Positions 26,477-34,807 of a stretch of 64,000 nucleotides of DNA are shown one piece after another. The DNA is from Dyella_A sp049445995 (lineage in GTDB: Bacteria > Pseudomonadota > Gammaproteobacteria > Xanthomonadales > Rhodanobacteraceae): positions 1 to 64,000 of the forward strand of contig NZ_JBMSDZ010000008.1 of NCBI RefSeq assembly GCF_049445995.1, given 5' to 3'. Positions within the stretch are counted from its first letter, which is position 1. Each line of letters begins with the position of its first letter. A program made the translations under genes and the position numbers. Below the pieces are notes generated by a model. It saw nothing but the letters and a program-made list of their open reading frames with translations. It had not been told where the DNA came from and did no database searches.

Positions 26477-27592
26477 CTACTCGGGCCGGTGCGGCGCGGC
26501 GAGGTAGTCCTCGCTCTGCATCTCGATCAGCCGCGATTCGGTGCGGCCGAATTCGGCGCGCAGGCGCTCGCCGTCGTACAGCTCGGTGATCGGCGCGGCG
26601 GCCGACAGCACCAGTTTCACGCGGCGGTCGTAGAACTCGTCCACCAGTTGCACGAAGCGCTTCGCCGCGTCCTCGCTGTACACGGTGAACTGCGGCACGT
26701 TGGAGATCAGGATGGTGGCCGCGGATTTCGCCAGCGCGATGTAGTCGGCCACCGCGCGCGGGCCTTCGCACAGGGCGTCGAAGGCGAACCACAGCACGCC
26801 CTGGGCGCGGCGGCGCAGCGGCACCTCGCGGCCGTTGAGGGTGATCGCGCCGCCGTCGACCGGCTCGTCCTGCGCCTGGCTGGCGAAGATGCGCGTCAGC
26901 GCCCGCTCGGTCTCCGCGCCGGGCGGCGTGAGGTAGACCGGCGCCTGGCTCAGCGCGCGCAGGCGCCAGTCGCGCGAGGATGCCATCTCCACCACGTGGC
27001 AACGCTGTTGCAGCAGCGCGATCGCCGGCAGGAAGCGGGCGCGCTGCAGGCCGTCGCGGTAGAGGTTGGCGGGCGCCGTGTTGGACGTGGTGACCAGGCT
27101 CACGCCGCGCGCGAACAGCGCGTCGAGCAGGTTGGCCAGGATCATCGCGTCGCCGATGTCGCTGACCAGGAACTCGTCCAGGCACAGCACGCGGCAGCGC
27201 CCGGCGATGCGTGCGGCCACGTCCACCAGCGGATCGGCGCGCTCGCCCAGTGTGCGCAGCTCGGCGTGCACCTCGCCCATGAAGCGGTGGAAGTGCCGCC
27301 GCAGCGCGGTGCCGGCGGGCAGGCCGGCGACGAACAGATCCATCAGGAAAGTCTTGCCACGGCCCACGCTGCCCCACAGGTACAAACCCGGCACGGCGTC
27401 CACCGGGTCGCTGCCGAGCAGATTCCTGAGCCGTCCGAACAGGCCTGGACTTTCCGGCGCGGCGCCGAGCGCGGCGTGCATGCGGTCGAACTCGGGCAGC
27501 ACGGCGAGCTGGGCCGGATCGCTCTCCCAGCGGTGGGCGGCCACGCCCTCGAGGTAGCGCGCGCTGGGCGCGCCGGATGCGGTATCGGTCAT
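26477..27592 (-). CDS. zapE: Cell division protein ZapE (AFG1-like ATPase)
   Basis: A 371-residue P-loop ATPase of the AFG1/ZapE family, which associates with the FtsZ ring and destabilises FtsZ polymers late in division or under stress. Walker A is GSVGRGKT (74-81), Walker B is RVLCLDEF and a sensor region is LVTTSNTAPANLY; the length is normal. It is followed upstream by an alpha/beta hydrolase gene on the same strand, 17 nt away, so the two may be co-transcribed. Confidence 0.92.
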   Translation of the reverse strand: MTDTASGAPSARYLEGVAAHRWESDPAQLAVLPEFDRMHAALGAAPESPGLFGRLRNLLGSDPVDAVPGLYLWGSVGRGKTFLMDLFVAGLPAGTALRRHFHRFMGEVHAELRTLGERADPLVDVAARIAGRCRVLCLDEFLVSDIGDAMILANLLDALFARGVSLVTTSNTAPANLYRDGLQRARFLPAIALLQQRCHVVEMASSRDWRLRALSQAPVYLTPPGAETERALTRIFASQAQDEPVDGGAITLNGREVPLRRRAQGVLWFAFDALCEGPRAVADYIALAKSAATILISNVPQFTVYSEDAAKRFVQLVDEFYDRRVKLVLSAAAPITELYDGERLRAEFGRTESRLIEMQSEDYLAAPHRPE

Positions 27593-27609
27593 GGCGGGAA
27601 CGGGACGGG

Positions 27610-28296
27610 TCAGGTGCGCTCGGGCGGCAGCCAGCGGCGCGCCGCGGCCTTCACGGCGCCGCGCAGGTCCATCAGGCGGCGGTGGAAGAAGTGCCCGGTC
27701 TCGGGCATGCGCACCAGTTCGGGCTTCACCTCGAGGCTGTCGATCCAGTCGAACACCGCCTGCGGCTCGACCACCTCGTCCTCCTCGCCCATCACCACCA
27801 GCCACGGGCAGGTCGGCAGCGCGAAGCCCTCGAACGGCCAGCGTCCGGCCGGCGGCGCGATGCTGATCAGCGCCTCGGCGCCCAGCCGCACCGCGTTGCG
27901 GATCGTCACGTAGCTGCCGAAGGAAAACCCGGCCAGCCACAGCGCCTCGCCGGGGCGCACGCGGCGTACCCAGTCGGCCACCGCGGCCAGATCGTCGCCT
28001 TCGCCGTTGCCTTCGTCGTAGTGGCCCTCGGAGGCGCCGGCGCCGCGGAAGTTGAAGCGCACCGTGTCCAGCCCCGATTCGCGCAGCGCCCGCTCGACCA
28101 TCGTCACCACCTTGTTGTGCATGGTGCCGCCCTGCACGGGGTTGGGGTGGCACACGATCGCCACGCCGCGCCGCGCGCCGGGGTGCGCGGCGCGGTCGGT
28201 GATGGTTTCCAGCATGCCGGCTGGCCCACGCAGCATGAAACCGGCCGCCTGCTCGGGAAAGCTCGCCGGGTTGGCGGGAAGCGAGAGCATGTTCAT
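27610..28296 (-). CDS. Alpha/beta hydrolase (dienelactone hydrolase-like)
   Basis: A 228-residue cytosolic hydrolase. It has the oxyanion HPNPVQGGTMHNKVV segment, the nucleophile elbow GFSFGS, the Asp region VVMGEEDEVVEP and the catalytic His in PETGHFFHRRL. This subgroup (HPNP motif) is widespread and uncharacterised, often annotated as a CocE/NonD-type or dienelactone-like hydrolase. It lies directly before zapE on the same strand. ATG at 28296 or 28290 may be the start. Confidence 0.82.
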   Translation of the reverse strand: MNMLSLPANPASFPEQAAGFMLRGPAGMLETITDRAAHPGARRGVAIVCHPNPVQGGTMHNKVVTMVERALRESGLDTVRFNFRGAGASEGHYDEGNGEGDDLAAVADWVRRVRPGEALWLAGFSFGSYVTIRNAVRLGAEALISIAPPAGRWPFEGFALPTCPWLVVMGEEDEVVEPQAVFDWIDSLEVKPELVRMPETGHFFHRRLMDLRGAVKAAARRWLPPERT

Positions 28297-28356
28297 GCCG
28301 GCGATGATAACCGGCCGCCTTGTCGATGGCCCGCGATGGCCGCATCTTCACCGCTC

Positions 28357-28956
28357 ATGAATCATCTCGCGCACGCCCTGCTGGCCGGTGACGACGACGC
28401 GCTGCGCCTGGGCGGCATGCTCGGCGATTTCGTGCGCGGCGTGCCCGATGCCGCGTGGCCGCGCGGGGTGGTTGCCGGTATCCGCCTGCATCGCGCCATT
28501 GACGTGTACACCGACGCGCATCCCGAGGTGCTGGCGGCGAAGGCGCGACTGGCGCCGCCGTATCGCCGCTACGCCGGCATCCTGCTGGACATGTGGTTCG
28601 ACCATTGCCTGGCACGCGCCTTTCCGCGCTGGTCGACGGTGCCGCTGACGCGGTTTTCCGTCGACCTGCGCGCGCTGCTGTGCGATCGCGCGGCGCAGCT
28701 GCCGCCGGCGCTGCGGCGTTTCCTCGCCTACATGCAGGCGCACGACCTGCCGGCCGCCTACGCGCAGCCGCAGGTGCTGGGTCGCGCGCTGGCCGGGATC
28801 GGACAGCGGCTGCAGCGGGCCAATCCGCTGGCCGATGCCCTGCCGGTGCTGCAGCTGCAGGCCAGTGCGCTGGACGGGCATTTCGAGGTGTTCTTTCCCG
28901 AGTTGCAGGCGTTTGCGCGCAGATGGATCGAGCAGGAACGGATGGGTCCGGGCTGA
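28357..28956 (+). CDS. acpH: Acyl carrier protein phosphodiesterase
   Basis: A 199-residue protein of the AcpH family, which removes the 4'-phosphopantetheine arm from acyl carrier protein. It starts MNHLAHALLAGDDDALRLGG and keeps the family pattern GDFVRG, GIRLHRAIDVYTDAHPEV and LLDMWFDHCLAR, matching E. coli AcpH in order and length. His/Asp residues in these motifs form the HD-like metal site. It is divergent from the hydrolase/zapE pair. Confidence 0.87.
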   Translation: MNHLAHALLAGDDDALRLGGMLGDFVRGVPDAAWPRGVVAGIRLHRAIDVYTDAHPEVLAAKARLAPPYRRYAGILLDMWFDHCLARAFPRWSTVPLTRFSVDLRALLCDRAAQLPPALRRFLAYMQAHDLPAAYAQPQVLGRALAGIGQRLQRANPLADALPVLQLQASALDGHFEVFFPELQAFARRWIEQERMGPG

Positions 28957-29023
28957 GACGGGTCGTACCCGCCCGTACCTCGACGGATCGTTCGCAGGCA
29001 GCACCGCGACCGTGGCTCCGTGA

Positions 29024-29062
29024 CCCCTCATCCCAACCTTCTCCCCGTGGGGGAGAAGGGGC
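29024..29062. repeat. Single CCTTCTCCCC palindrome, related to the 4.3-4.8 kb cluster
   Basis: CCTTCTCCCC-GTG-GGGGAGAAGG (29037-29059) is a perfect 10-bp stem with a 3-nt loop, preceded by CCCCTCATCCCAA. This is the same head sequence (CCCTCACCCAA..) that borders palindromes in the 4330-4830 cluster. It appears as a solitary copy downstream of acpH. Confidence 0.75.
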
Positions 29063-29069
29063 GAACGAA

Positions 29070-29092
29070 AACGCCGCCCGGTGGGCGGCGTT
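29070..29092 (-). terminator. Intrinsic terminator of the cytochrome c gene
   Basis: AACGCCGCCC/GGGCGGCGTT is a perfect 10-bp stem with a 3-nt loop, 27 nt beyond the cytochrome stop. On the minus strand it is followed by TTCGTTCG with the stem's own TT, a short T-rich tract. The plus-strand side (TTGGCTTTGG) could also end acpH transcripts. Confidence 0.65.
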
Positions 29093-29118
29093 GGCTTTGG
29101 CTTGAATGAGCGCGGCGG

Positions 29119-29652
29119 CTACTTGGCCTGGTCGGCGATCCAGGTGACGGCGGCCTTGACCTGCGCGTCGGTCAGTGCGGGGTTGCCGCCCTTGGCCGGC
29201 ATCATGAAGCCGTCCGGGCCCTTGTAGCCCTCGATCGCGTGCTTCACCAGCGTATCCAGGCCCTGCGCCAGACGCGGGGCCCAGGCGGCCTTGTCGCCCA
29301 GCTTGGGTGCACCGGCCACGCCGGCGGTGTGGCAGCTGTGGCACAGGTTCCCGTAGATCGTCTTGCCGTCGGTGGTGCCGCCGTAGGCCACCTGCGAGGC
29401 GGCAGCCTTGGCGGCGGCTTCCTCCGCGGCGGCCATCGCCGCGCGGCCAGTGTCGCCGGCGTACACGGCGGCGGCCGGTGCGATGCGCGCTTCCAGCTGC
29501 TTCAGCGCGTTCGGGTTGGTTTCCTTCGGCTCGTGGTTGTAGATCGCCCAGCCCAGGCCGATCAGCAGCACGGTCAGCACACTCAGGCCGGCGATCAGCA
29601 ACGAGAACTGCCGCACGAAGCTCTGATCGGATTTGGTCAGGGAACCGCTCAC
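29119..29652 (-). CDS. Membrane-anchored cytochrome c5-type protein
   Basis: A 177-residue monohaem cytochrome c. One transmembrane anchor (about 15-37, SLLIAGLSVLTVLLIGLGWA) is followed by an Ala-rich helical spacer and a class I haem domain with CHSCH at 104-108. The distal Met is in GFMMPAKGG. It would carry electrons on the periplasmic face of the inner membrane. Start is GTG at 29652, preceded by CTGGAG at 7-nt spacing; an ATG at 29685 is possible but lacks a ribosome binding site. It is monocistronic, with a terminator downstream and a TATAAT box upstream. Confidence 0.85.
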   Translation of the reverse strand: MSGSLTKSDQSFVRQFSLLIAGLSVLTVLLIGLGWAIYNHEPKETNPNALKQLEARIAPAAAVYAGDTGRAAMAAAEEAAAKAAASQVAYGGTTDGKTIYGNLCHSCHTAGVAGAPKLGDKAAWAPRLAQGLDTLVKHAIEGYKGPDGFMMPAKGGNPALTDAQVKAAVTWIADQAK

Positions 29653-30011
29653 GAACGTACTCCAGTCAAAATGCGGGGCCACCATTGGCCCCGGGCGCGG
29701 CCTGATGTCGTCCCGCAGGGACGCAGTCACGCCAGCCGCGGGATTATAGACGAAGCCCGGCGCAAGTTTCAGCGTGCAGCGTGGCGGGCGGTCGCAGCCC
29801 GGGGTATCGTGCGCGGGATTCGGATCGTGCCCGGTCCCCGTCATGCATGGTTTCGCGAAGCCTCTCCCCTGCCATCGGTCATGGCGGACCCATGTCAACC
29901 GGCAGTGTCCGGGGTCGTTGCTCTGAACCTATTCTTTTCCTGCCACTCAAGACAGTGCGCGCACGCCGCGCGCCGGGGCCGCTGCCCCGTCGTTCAATCC
30001 GGGAGTTTTGC
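29653..30011. other. Divergent intergenic region between cytochrome c and RND operon
   Basis: About 360 bp without a supported gene. The left half holds the cytochrome promoter. For the RND operon side no clear promoter boxes were recognised; no regulator gene is present nearby. Confidence 0.5.
29743..29770 (-). promoter_or_regulatory. Probable sigma-70 promoter of the cytochrome c gene
   Basis: A perfect -10 TATAAT on the minus strand (29748-29743) has a weak -35 (TGAAAC) 17 bp upstream. Transcription would start near 29736, about 85 nt before the GTG start. Confidence 0.5.
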
Positions 30012-31229
30012 ATGTCGCGTTTTTGGAAGATCGCGCTGGTCGCCGTTGCCGTGCTCGTGGTGGCGGCGGTCGGAGTCCGCCTGCTGCACAAGCCCGCCGC
30101 CGGCAAGAATGGTCCCGGAGCGAAAGATGCCGAGCCGGTGCCGGTGACGGTGGAGCCGGTCAGCGTGCAGAACGTGCCGGTGTACCTCACCGCGCTGGGC
30201 ACCGTGAAGGCGCTCAACACGGTCACGGTGAACCCGCAGATCGGCGGCCTGCTGATGCGGCTCAACTTCACCGAGGGCCAGGAAGTGACCAAGGGCCAGG
30301 TGCTGGCCGAGATCGACCCGCGCTCGCTGCAGGCCGCCTACGACCAGGCCGCCGCGCGCAAGCGCCAGGACGCGGCGCTCCTGGCCACCGCGCGCAGCAA
30401 CCTGGCGCGCAGCCTCGATCTGGCCAGGCAGGGCTACATCTCCAAGCAGGACATGGACACGCTGCGCAACACGGTCAGCCAGTACGAGGCCACCGTGACC
30501 GCCGACGAGGCGGCCATCAACAATGCCAGGGTGCAGCTGGGCTACACCAGGGTGATCGCGCCGATCAGCGGCCTGGCCGGCATCCGCGGCGTCGATCCGG
30601 GCAACATCGTCAGCACCTCGTCGAGCATCGTGACGCTGACCGAGGTGCATCCGATCAACGTGATCTTTCCGCTGCCGGAGCAGAACGTGGAACTGGTGCG
30701 CTCCGCGCAGCAGCGCGGCGAGCCGCTGGAAGTGGCCGCGCTGGACAGTACCGGCAGCAAGGTGATCGCCGGCATGGGCGTGCTCAAGGTGATCGACAAC
30801 CAGATCGACACCAGCACCGGCACGTTCAACCTCAAGGCGGAGTTCCCGAACGCCGAGAACAACCTGTTCCCCGGGCAGTTCGTCAACGTGCGGCTGAAGG
30901 TGGGCACGGTGCGGGGCGGCCTGGTGATCCCGTCGCAGGCGGTGCAGCGCGGCCCGGACGGCGACTACGTGTACCTGCTGCAGCCGGACAACACGGTGAA
31001 GATGCAGTCGGTGACCACCGGTCAGGAAGTGGGCGACAGCCACGTGATGGTGACGCAGGGCCTGAAGGCCGGCGAGCAGGTGGTGACCGAAGGCCAGTTC
31101 CGGCTCAAGCCGGGCAGCAAGGTCAAGCCGCTCAAGCCGGGCGAAGTGCCGGCCGCACCCACCGAGGAAGAGCTCAAGAAGGCCGCGCAGGCCAAGAAGG
31201 CAGGCGGTCGCGGCGGTCGCCGCGGCTGA
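30012..31229 (+). CDS. mdtA: RND efflux periplasmic adaptor, MdtA-like
   Basis: A 405-residue membrane-fusion protein. An N-terminal anchor (6-27) precedes the barrel-sandwich half TVNPQIGGLLMRLNFTEGQEVTKGQVLAEIDP, an alpha-hairpin (about 105-165), the second lipoyl half RVIAPISGLAGIRGVDPGNIV, a beta-barrel and a membrane-proximal domain. The C-terminus is Lys/Gly/Arg-rich (KKAGGRGGRRG). It links the inner-membrane RND permeases downstream to an outer-membrane channel, which is not encoded here. GGGAG precedes the ATG. First gene of a three-gene operon of the mdtABC type. Confidence 0.9.
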   Translation: MSRFWKIALVAVAVLVVAAVGVRLLHKPAAGKNGPGAKDAEPVPVTVEPVSVQNVPVYLTALGTVKALNTVTVNPQIGGLLMRLNFTEGQEVTKGQVLAEIDPRSLQAAYDQAAARKRQDAALLATARSNLARSLDLARQGYISKQDMDTLRNTVSQYEATVTADEAAINNARVQLGYTRVIAPISGLAGIRGVDPGNIVSTSSSIVTLTEVHPINVIFPLPEQNVELVRSAQQRGEPLEVAALDSTGSKVIAGMGVLKVIDNQIDTSTGTFNLKAEFPNAENNLFPGQFVNVRLKVGTVRGGLVIPSQAVQRGPDGDYVYLLQPDNTVKMQSVTTGQEVGDSHVMVTQGLKAGEQVVTEGQFRLKPGSKVKPLKPGEVPAAPTEEELKKAAQAKKAGGRGGRRG

Positions 31230-31351
31230 TCACGATGCTCCAGCGCGCCGCCGCCGGCCCGGCGGCTGGCCGCGGCGCCCGGACCTGATCCGTCCGGGCG
31301 CACCACGACGGCCGGGCACCTACCCCGCCACTGACGGCAGACCAGGACACC

Positions 31352-34300
31352 ATGGGATTCTCATCGCTTTTCATCCGACGCCCGATCGCCACCTCGCTGC
31401 TGATGGTGGCGGTGCTGCTGCTGGGCGTGCTCGGCTATCGCCAGCTGCCGGTGTCCGCGCTGCCGGAAATCGACGCGCCCAGCCTGGTGGTCACCACGCA
31501 GTATCCCGGCGCCAGCGCGGCGACCATGGCGGCGCTGGTCACCACGCCGCTGGAGCGCCAGTTCGGGCAGATCTCCGGGCTGGCGATGATGAGCTCGGAT
31601 TCGTCCGCCGGCCTGTCGACGATCGTGCTGCAGTTCAACATGGACCGCGACATCGACATCGCCGCGCAGGACGTGCAGTCGGCGATCAGCACCTCCAAGG
31701 GCACGCTGCCGAACAACCTGCCGTATCCGCCGGTGTACAACCGCGTGAACCCGGCCGATGCGCCGATCCTCACGCTGATGCTCACCTCCGACAGCCGCGC
31801 GCTGCGCGACGTCAACGACCTGGCCGATTCGATCATCGCCCAGAAGCTCTCGCAGGTGCAGGGCGTAGGCTTGGTGTCGATCGCCGGCAACGTGCGTCCG
31901 GCGGTGCGCGTGCAGGTGAACCCGGCGCAGCTGTCCAATCTCGGCCTCACCCTGGAAGACGTGCGCAGCGCGCTCAGCCAGGCCAACGTCAACGCGCCCA
32001 AGGGCACGCTCAACGGCAAGACGCAGAGCTACTCCATCGGCACCAACGATCAGCTGGTCGATGCCGCGCAGTACAAGAACACCATCATCAGTTACAAGAA
32101 CGGCGCACCGGTGCGCCTGTCCGACGTGGCCAGCGTGGTCGACGGCGTGGAGAACGACCAGCTCGCCGCCTGGGCCAACGGCAAGCCGGCGGTGCTGCTG
32201 GACATCCGCCGCCAGCCCGGTGCGAACATCGTCAAGACGGTGGAGCAGATCCGCGCCACGCTGCCGTCGCTCAAGGCGGTGCTGCCGGCCGACGTGCACC
32301 TGGACGTGTTCGCCGACCGCACCATCACCATCCGCGCCTCGGTGCACGACGTGCAGTTCACCCTGATCCTCACCATCTTCCTGGTGGTGGCGGTGATCTT
32401 CGTGTTCCTGCGCCGGCTGTGGGCCACGATCATCCCGTCGGTGGCGGTGCCGCTGTCGCTGATGGGCACGTTCGGTGTGATGTCGTTCGCCGGCATGTCG
32501 CTGGACAACCTCTCGCTGATGGCGCTGACCGTGGCCACCGGCTTCGTGGTGGACGATGCGATCGTGATGATCGAGAACATCGTGCGCTACATCGAGCAGG
32601 GCAAGAGCGGCAAGGAGGCGGCCGAGATCGGCGCGAAGGAGATCGGCTTCACCGTGCTGTCGCTGACCGTGTCGCTGGTGGCGGTGTTCCTGCCGCTGCT
32701 GCTGATGCCCGGCGTCACCGGACGGCTGTTCCACGAGTTCGCCTGGGTGCTGACCATCGCGGTGACCATCTCGATGCTGGTGTCGCTGACGCTGACGCCG
32801 ATGATGTGCGCCTACCTGCTCAAGCCCGACCAGCTGCCCGTCACTGATGAGGGACGGGGCGACGAGCACCATGCCGCGCATGCCGGCACCGGCAAGCGGG
32901 ACCTGTGGTCGCGCACCGTGCGGCTGTACGAGAACACCCTGGACTGGGTGCTCGATCACCAGCGCCTGACCATGCTGGTGGCGACGATCACCATCGTGAT
33001 CACCGTGCTGCTGTACATCGCCATCCCCAAGGGTCTGCTGCCCGAGCAGGACACCGGCCTGATCACCGGCGTGGTGCAGGCCGACCAGAACGTGGCCTTC
33101 CCGCAGATGGAGGCACGCACCAGGGCGGTCGCCGACGCGCTGCGCAAGAACCCGGCGGTAAGCGGCGTGGCGGCGTTCATCGGCGCCGGCTCGATCAACC
33201 CCACGCTCAACCAGGGCCAGCTGTCGATCGTGCTGAAGGATCGCGGCGACCGCGACGGCCTGGACAAGGTGCTGCCCAGCCTGCAGGCCGCGGTGGCGAA
33301 CATTCCCGGCGTGGCGCTGTACCTCAAGCCGGTGCAGGACGTGACGCTGGACAGCCGCGTCTCGGCCACCGAATACCAGTACACGCTGTCCGACGTGAAC
33401 TCGGCCGAGCTGGCCGGCTATGCCGGAAGGCTGACCCAGGCATTCCGGCAGCTGCCCCAACTGGCCGACGTCGACAACAACCTGGCCGACGCGGGCAACG
33501 CGCTCAAGCTCACCATCGACCGCGACAAGGCCAGCCGCCTGGGCGTGCCGGTGCAGAGCATCGACGACACGCTGTACGATGCGTTCGGCCAGCGCCAGAT
33601 CTCCACCATCTTCACCCAGCTCAACCAGTACCGCGTGGTGCTGGAGGTGGCGCCGCAGTTCCGCAACAGCGACGACTTGCTGAACAAGCTCACCGTGCGC
33701 GGCAACGGCAACGGCGCGCTCACCGGCTCCAACGCCACCAGCTTCGGCCAGCTCACCTCGAGCAACTCGGCCACGCCGTCGGGCATCGGCAACACCGGCA
33801 ACGTCGGCTTCCAGATCGGCGGCGGCGGCACCATCCCGATCTCCTCGCTGGCCACCGCCGAATACACCAGCGCGCCGCTGGTGGTCAGCCACCAGCAGCA
33901 GCTGCCGGCGGTGACGATCTCGTTCAACCTGGCGCCGGGCTACTCGCTGTCGCAGGGCGTGGACGCGATCAACGAGGTAGTGAAGCAGCAGAACCTGCCG
34001 CCGCAGGTGCGCGGCGAGTTCGTGGGCAAGGCGGCGGAGTTCTCCTCCTCGCTGGGCGACGAGGTGCTGCTGCTGCTCGCCTCGGTGATCGTGATCTACA
34101 TCGTGCTGGGCGTGCTGTACGAGAGCTACATCCACCCCATCACGATCATCTCCACCCTGCCGCCGGCCGGCGTGGGCGCGCTGCTGGCGCTGATCCTGTG
34201 CGGCATGAGCCTGTCGGTGGACGGCATCGTGGGCATCGTGCTCTTGATCGGCATCGTGAAGAAGAACGCGATCATGATGATCGACTTCGCCATCGAGGCG

Positions 34301-34603
34301 CAGCGCGAGGGCATGAGCCCGCGCGAGGCGATCCGCCGCGCCTGCCTGCTGCGTTTCCGCCCGATCATGATGACCACCGCCGCGGCCATGCTCGGCGCCC
34401 TGCCGCTGGCGCTGGGCAACGGCATCGGCGCGGAGCTGCGCCGGCCGCTGGGCGTGTCCATCGTCGGCGGCCTGCTGCTGTCGCAGCTGGTCACGCTGTA
34501 CACCACGCCGGTGATCTACCTGTACATGGAGCGGTTCTCCGACTGGCTGCGCCAGCGTCGCGAGCAGCGCGCGCTGGCCCATGCCGAGCGCGGTGCGGCG
34601 TAA
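31352..34603 (+). CDS. mdtB: RND efflux permease, MdtB-like
   Basis: A 1083-residue inner-membrane drug/proton antiporter of the HAE1 group with 12 expected transmembrane helices. The proton-relay aspartates are in GFVVDDAIVMIEN and the lysine in GIVKKNAIMMIDFA. It is longer than usual because of two insertions: a His/Asp-rich cytoplasmic loop (DEGRGDEHHAAHAG) and a Gly/Asn/Ser-rich stretch in the second periplasmic region (NGNGALTGSNATSF onward). MdtB and MdtC homologues form a mixed trimer. The two permease genes are separated by 204 bp. Confidence 0.92.
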   Translation: MGFSSLFIRRPIATSLLMVAVLLLGVLGYRQLPVSALPEIDAPSLVVTTQYPGASAATMAALVTTPLERQFGQISGLAMMSSDSSAGLSTIVLQFNMDRDIDIAAQDVQSAISTSKGTLPNNLPYPPVYNRVNPADAPILTLMLTSDSRALRDVNDLADSIIAQKLSQVQGVGLVSIAGNVRPAVRVQVNPAQLSNLGLTLEDVRSALSQANVNAPKGTLNGKTQSYSIGTNDQLVDAAQYKNTIISYKNGAPVRLSDVASVVDGVENDQLAAWANGKPAVLLDIRRQPGANIVKTVEQIRATLPSLKAVLPADVHLDVFADRTITIRASVHDVQFTLILTIFLVVAVIFVFLRRLWATIIPSVAVPLSLMGTFGVMSFAGMSLDNLSLMALTVATGFVVDDAIVMIENIVRYIEQGKSGKEAAEIGAKEIGFTVLSLTVSLVAVFLPLLLMPGVTGRLFHEFAWVLTIAVTISMLVSLTLTPMMCAYLLKPDQLPVTDEGRGDEHHAAHAGTGKRDLWSRTVRLYENTLDWVLDHQRLTMLVATITIVITVLLYIAIPKGLLPEQDTGLITGVVQADQNVAFPQMEARTRAVADALRKNPAVSGVAAFIGAGSINPTLNQGQLSIVLKDRGDRDGLDKVLPSLQAAVANIPGVALYLKPVQDVTLDSRVSATEYQYTLSDVNSAELAGYAGRLTQAFRQLPQLADVDNNLADAGNALKLTIDRDKASRLGVPVQSIDDTLYDAFGQRQISTIFTQLNQYRVVLEVAPQFRNSDDLLNKLTVRGNGNGALTGSNATSFGQLTSSNSATPSGIGNTGNVGFQIGGGGTIPISSLATAEYTSAPLVVSHQQQLPAVTISFNLAPGYSLSQGVDAINEVVKQQNLPPQVRGEFVGKAAEFSSSLGDEVLLLLASVIVIYIVLGVLYESYIHPITIISTLPPAGVGALLALILCGMSLSVDGIVGIVLLIGIVKKNAIMMIDFAIEAQREGMSPREAIRRACLLRFRPIMMTTAAAMLGALPLALGNGIGAELRRPLGVSIVGGLLLSQLVTLYTTPVIYLYMERFSDWLRQRREQRALAHAERGAA

Positions 34604-34807
34604 CATCGCAGCATCCCGGCGATCGTCGGTCGATTCCGGCACAGTCGGCCCGCCGCATGGCGGGCCGACTGCATCCGGGCCGCCGCGCCGCGCGGGCCGG
34701 AGGCGTGTTCCGGTTCAACCGATTTTCTGCTGGTGCGTTCGCAGTGCGATGATTGGCGTACGCCGCGCGCGCCGCGTCCTCCCCCGCGACCAGGCCCAAG
34801 TTTCCGC

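Noticed and set aside
31361..34642. A very long open frame (over 1000 codons) antisense to the first RND permease gene, and similar long antisense frames over other genes
   Set aside because: Their translations are His/Arg/Gly/Ala-rich without domains or ribosome binding sites. They arise because stop codons are rare in antisense frames of high-GC genes, and the sense strand encodes textbook RND permeases.
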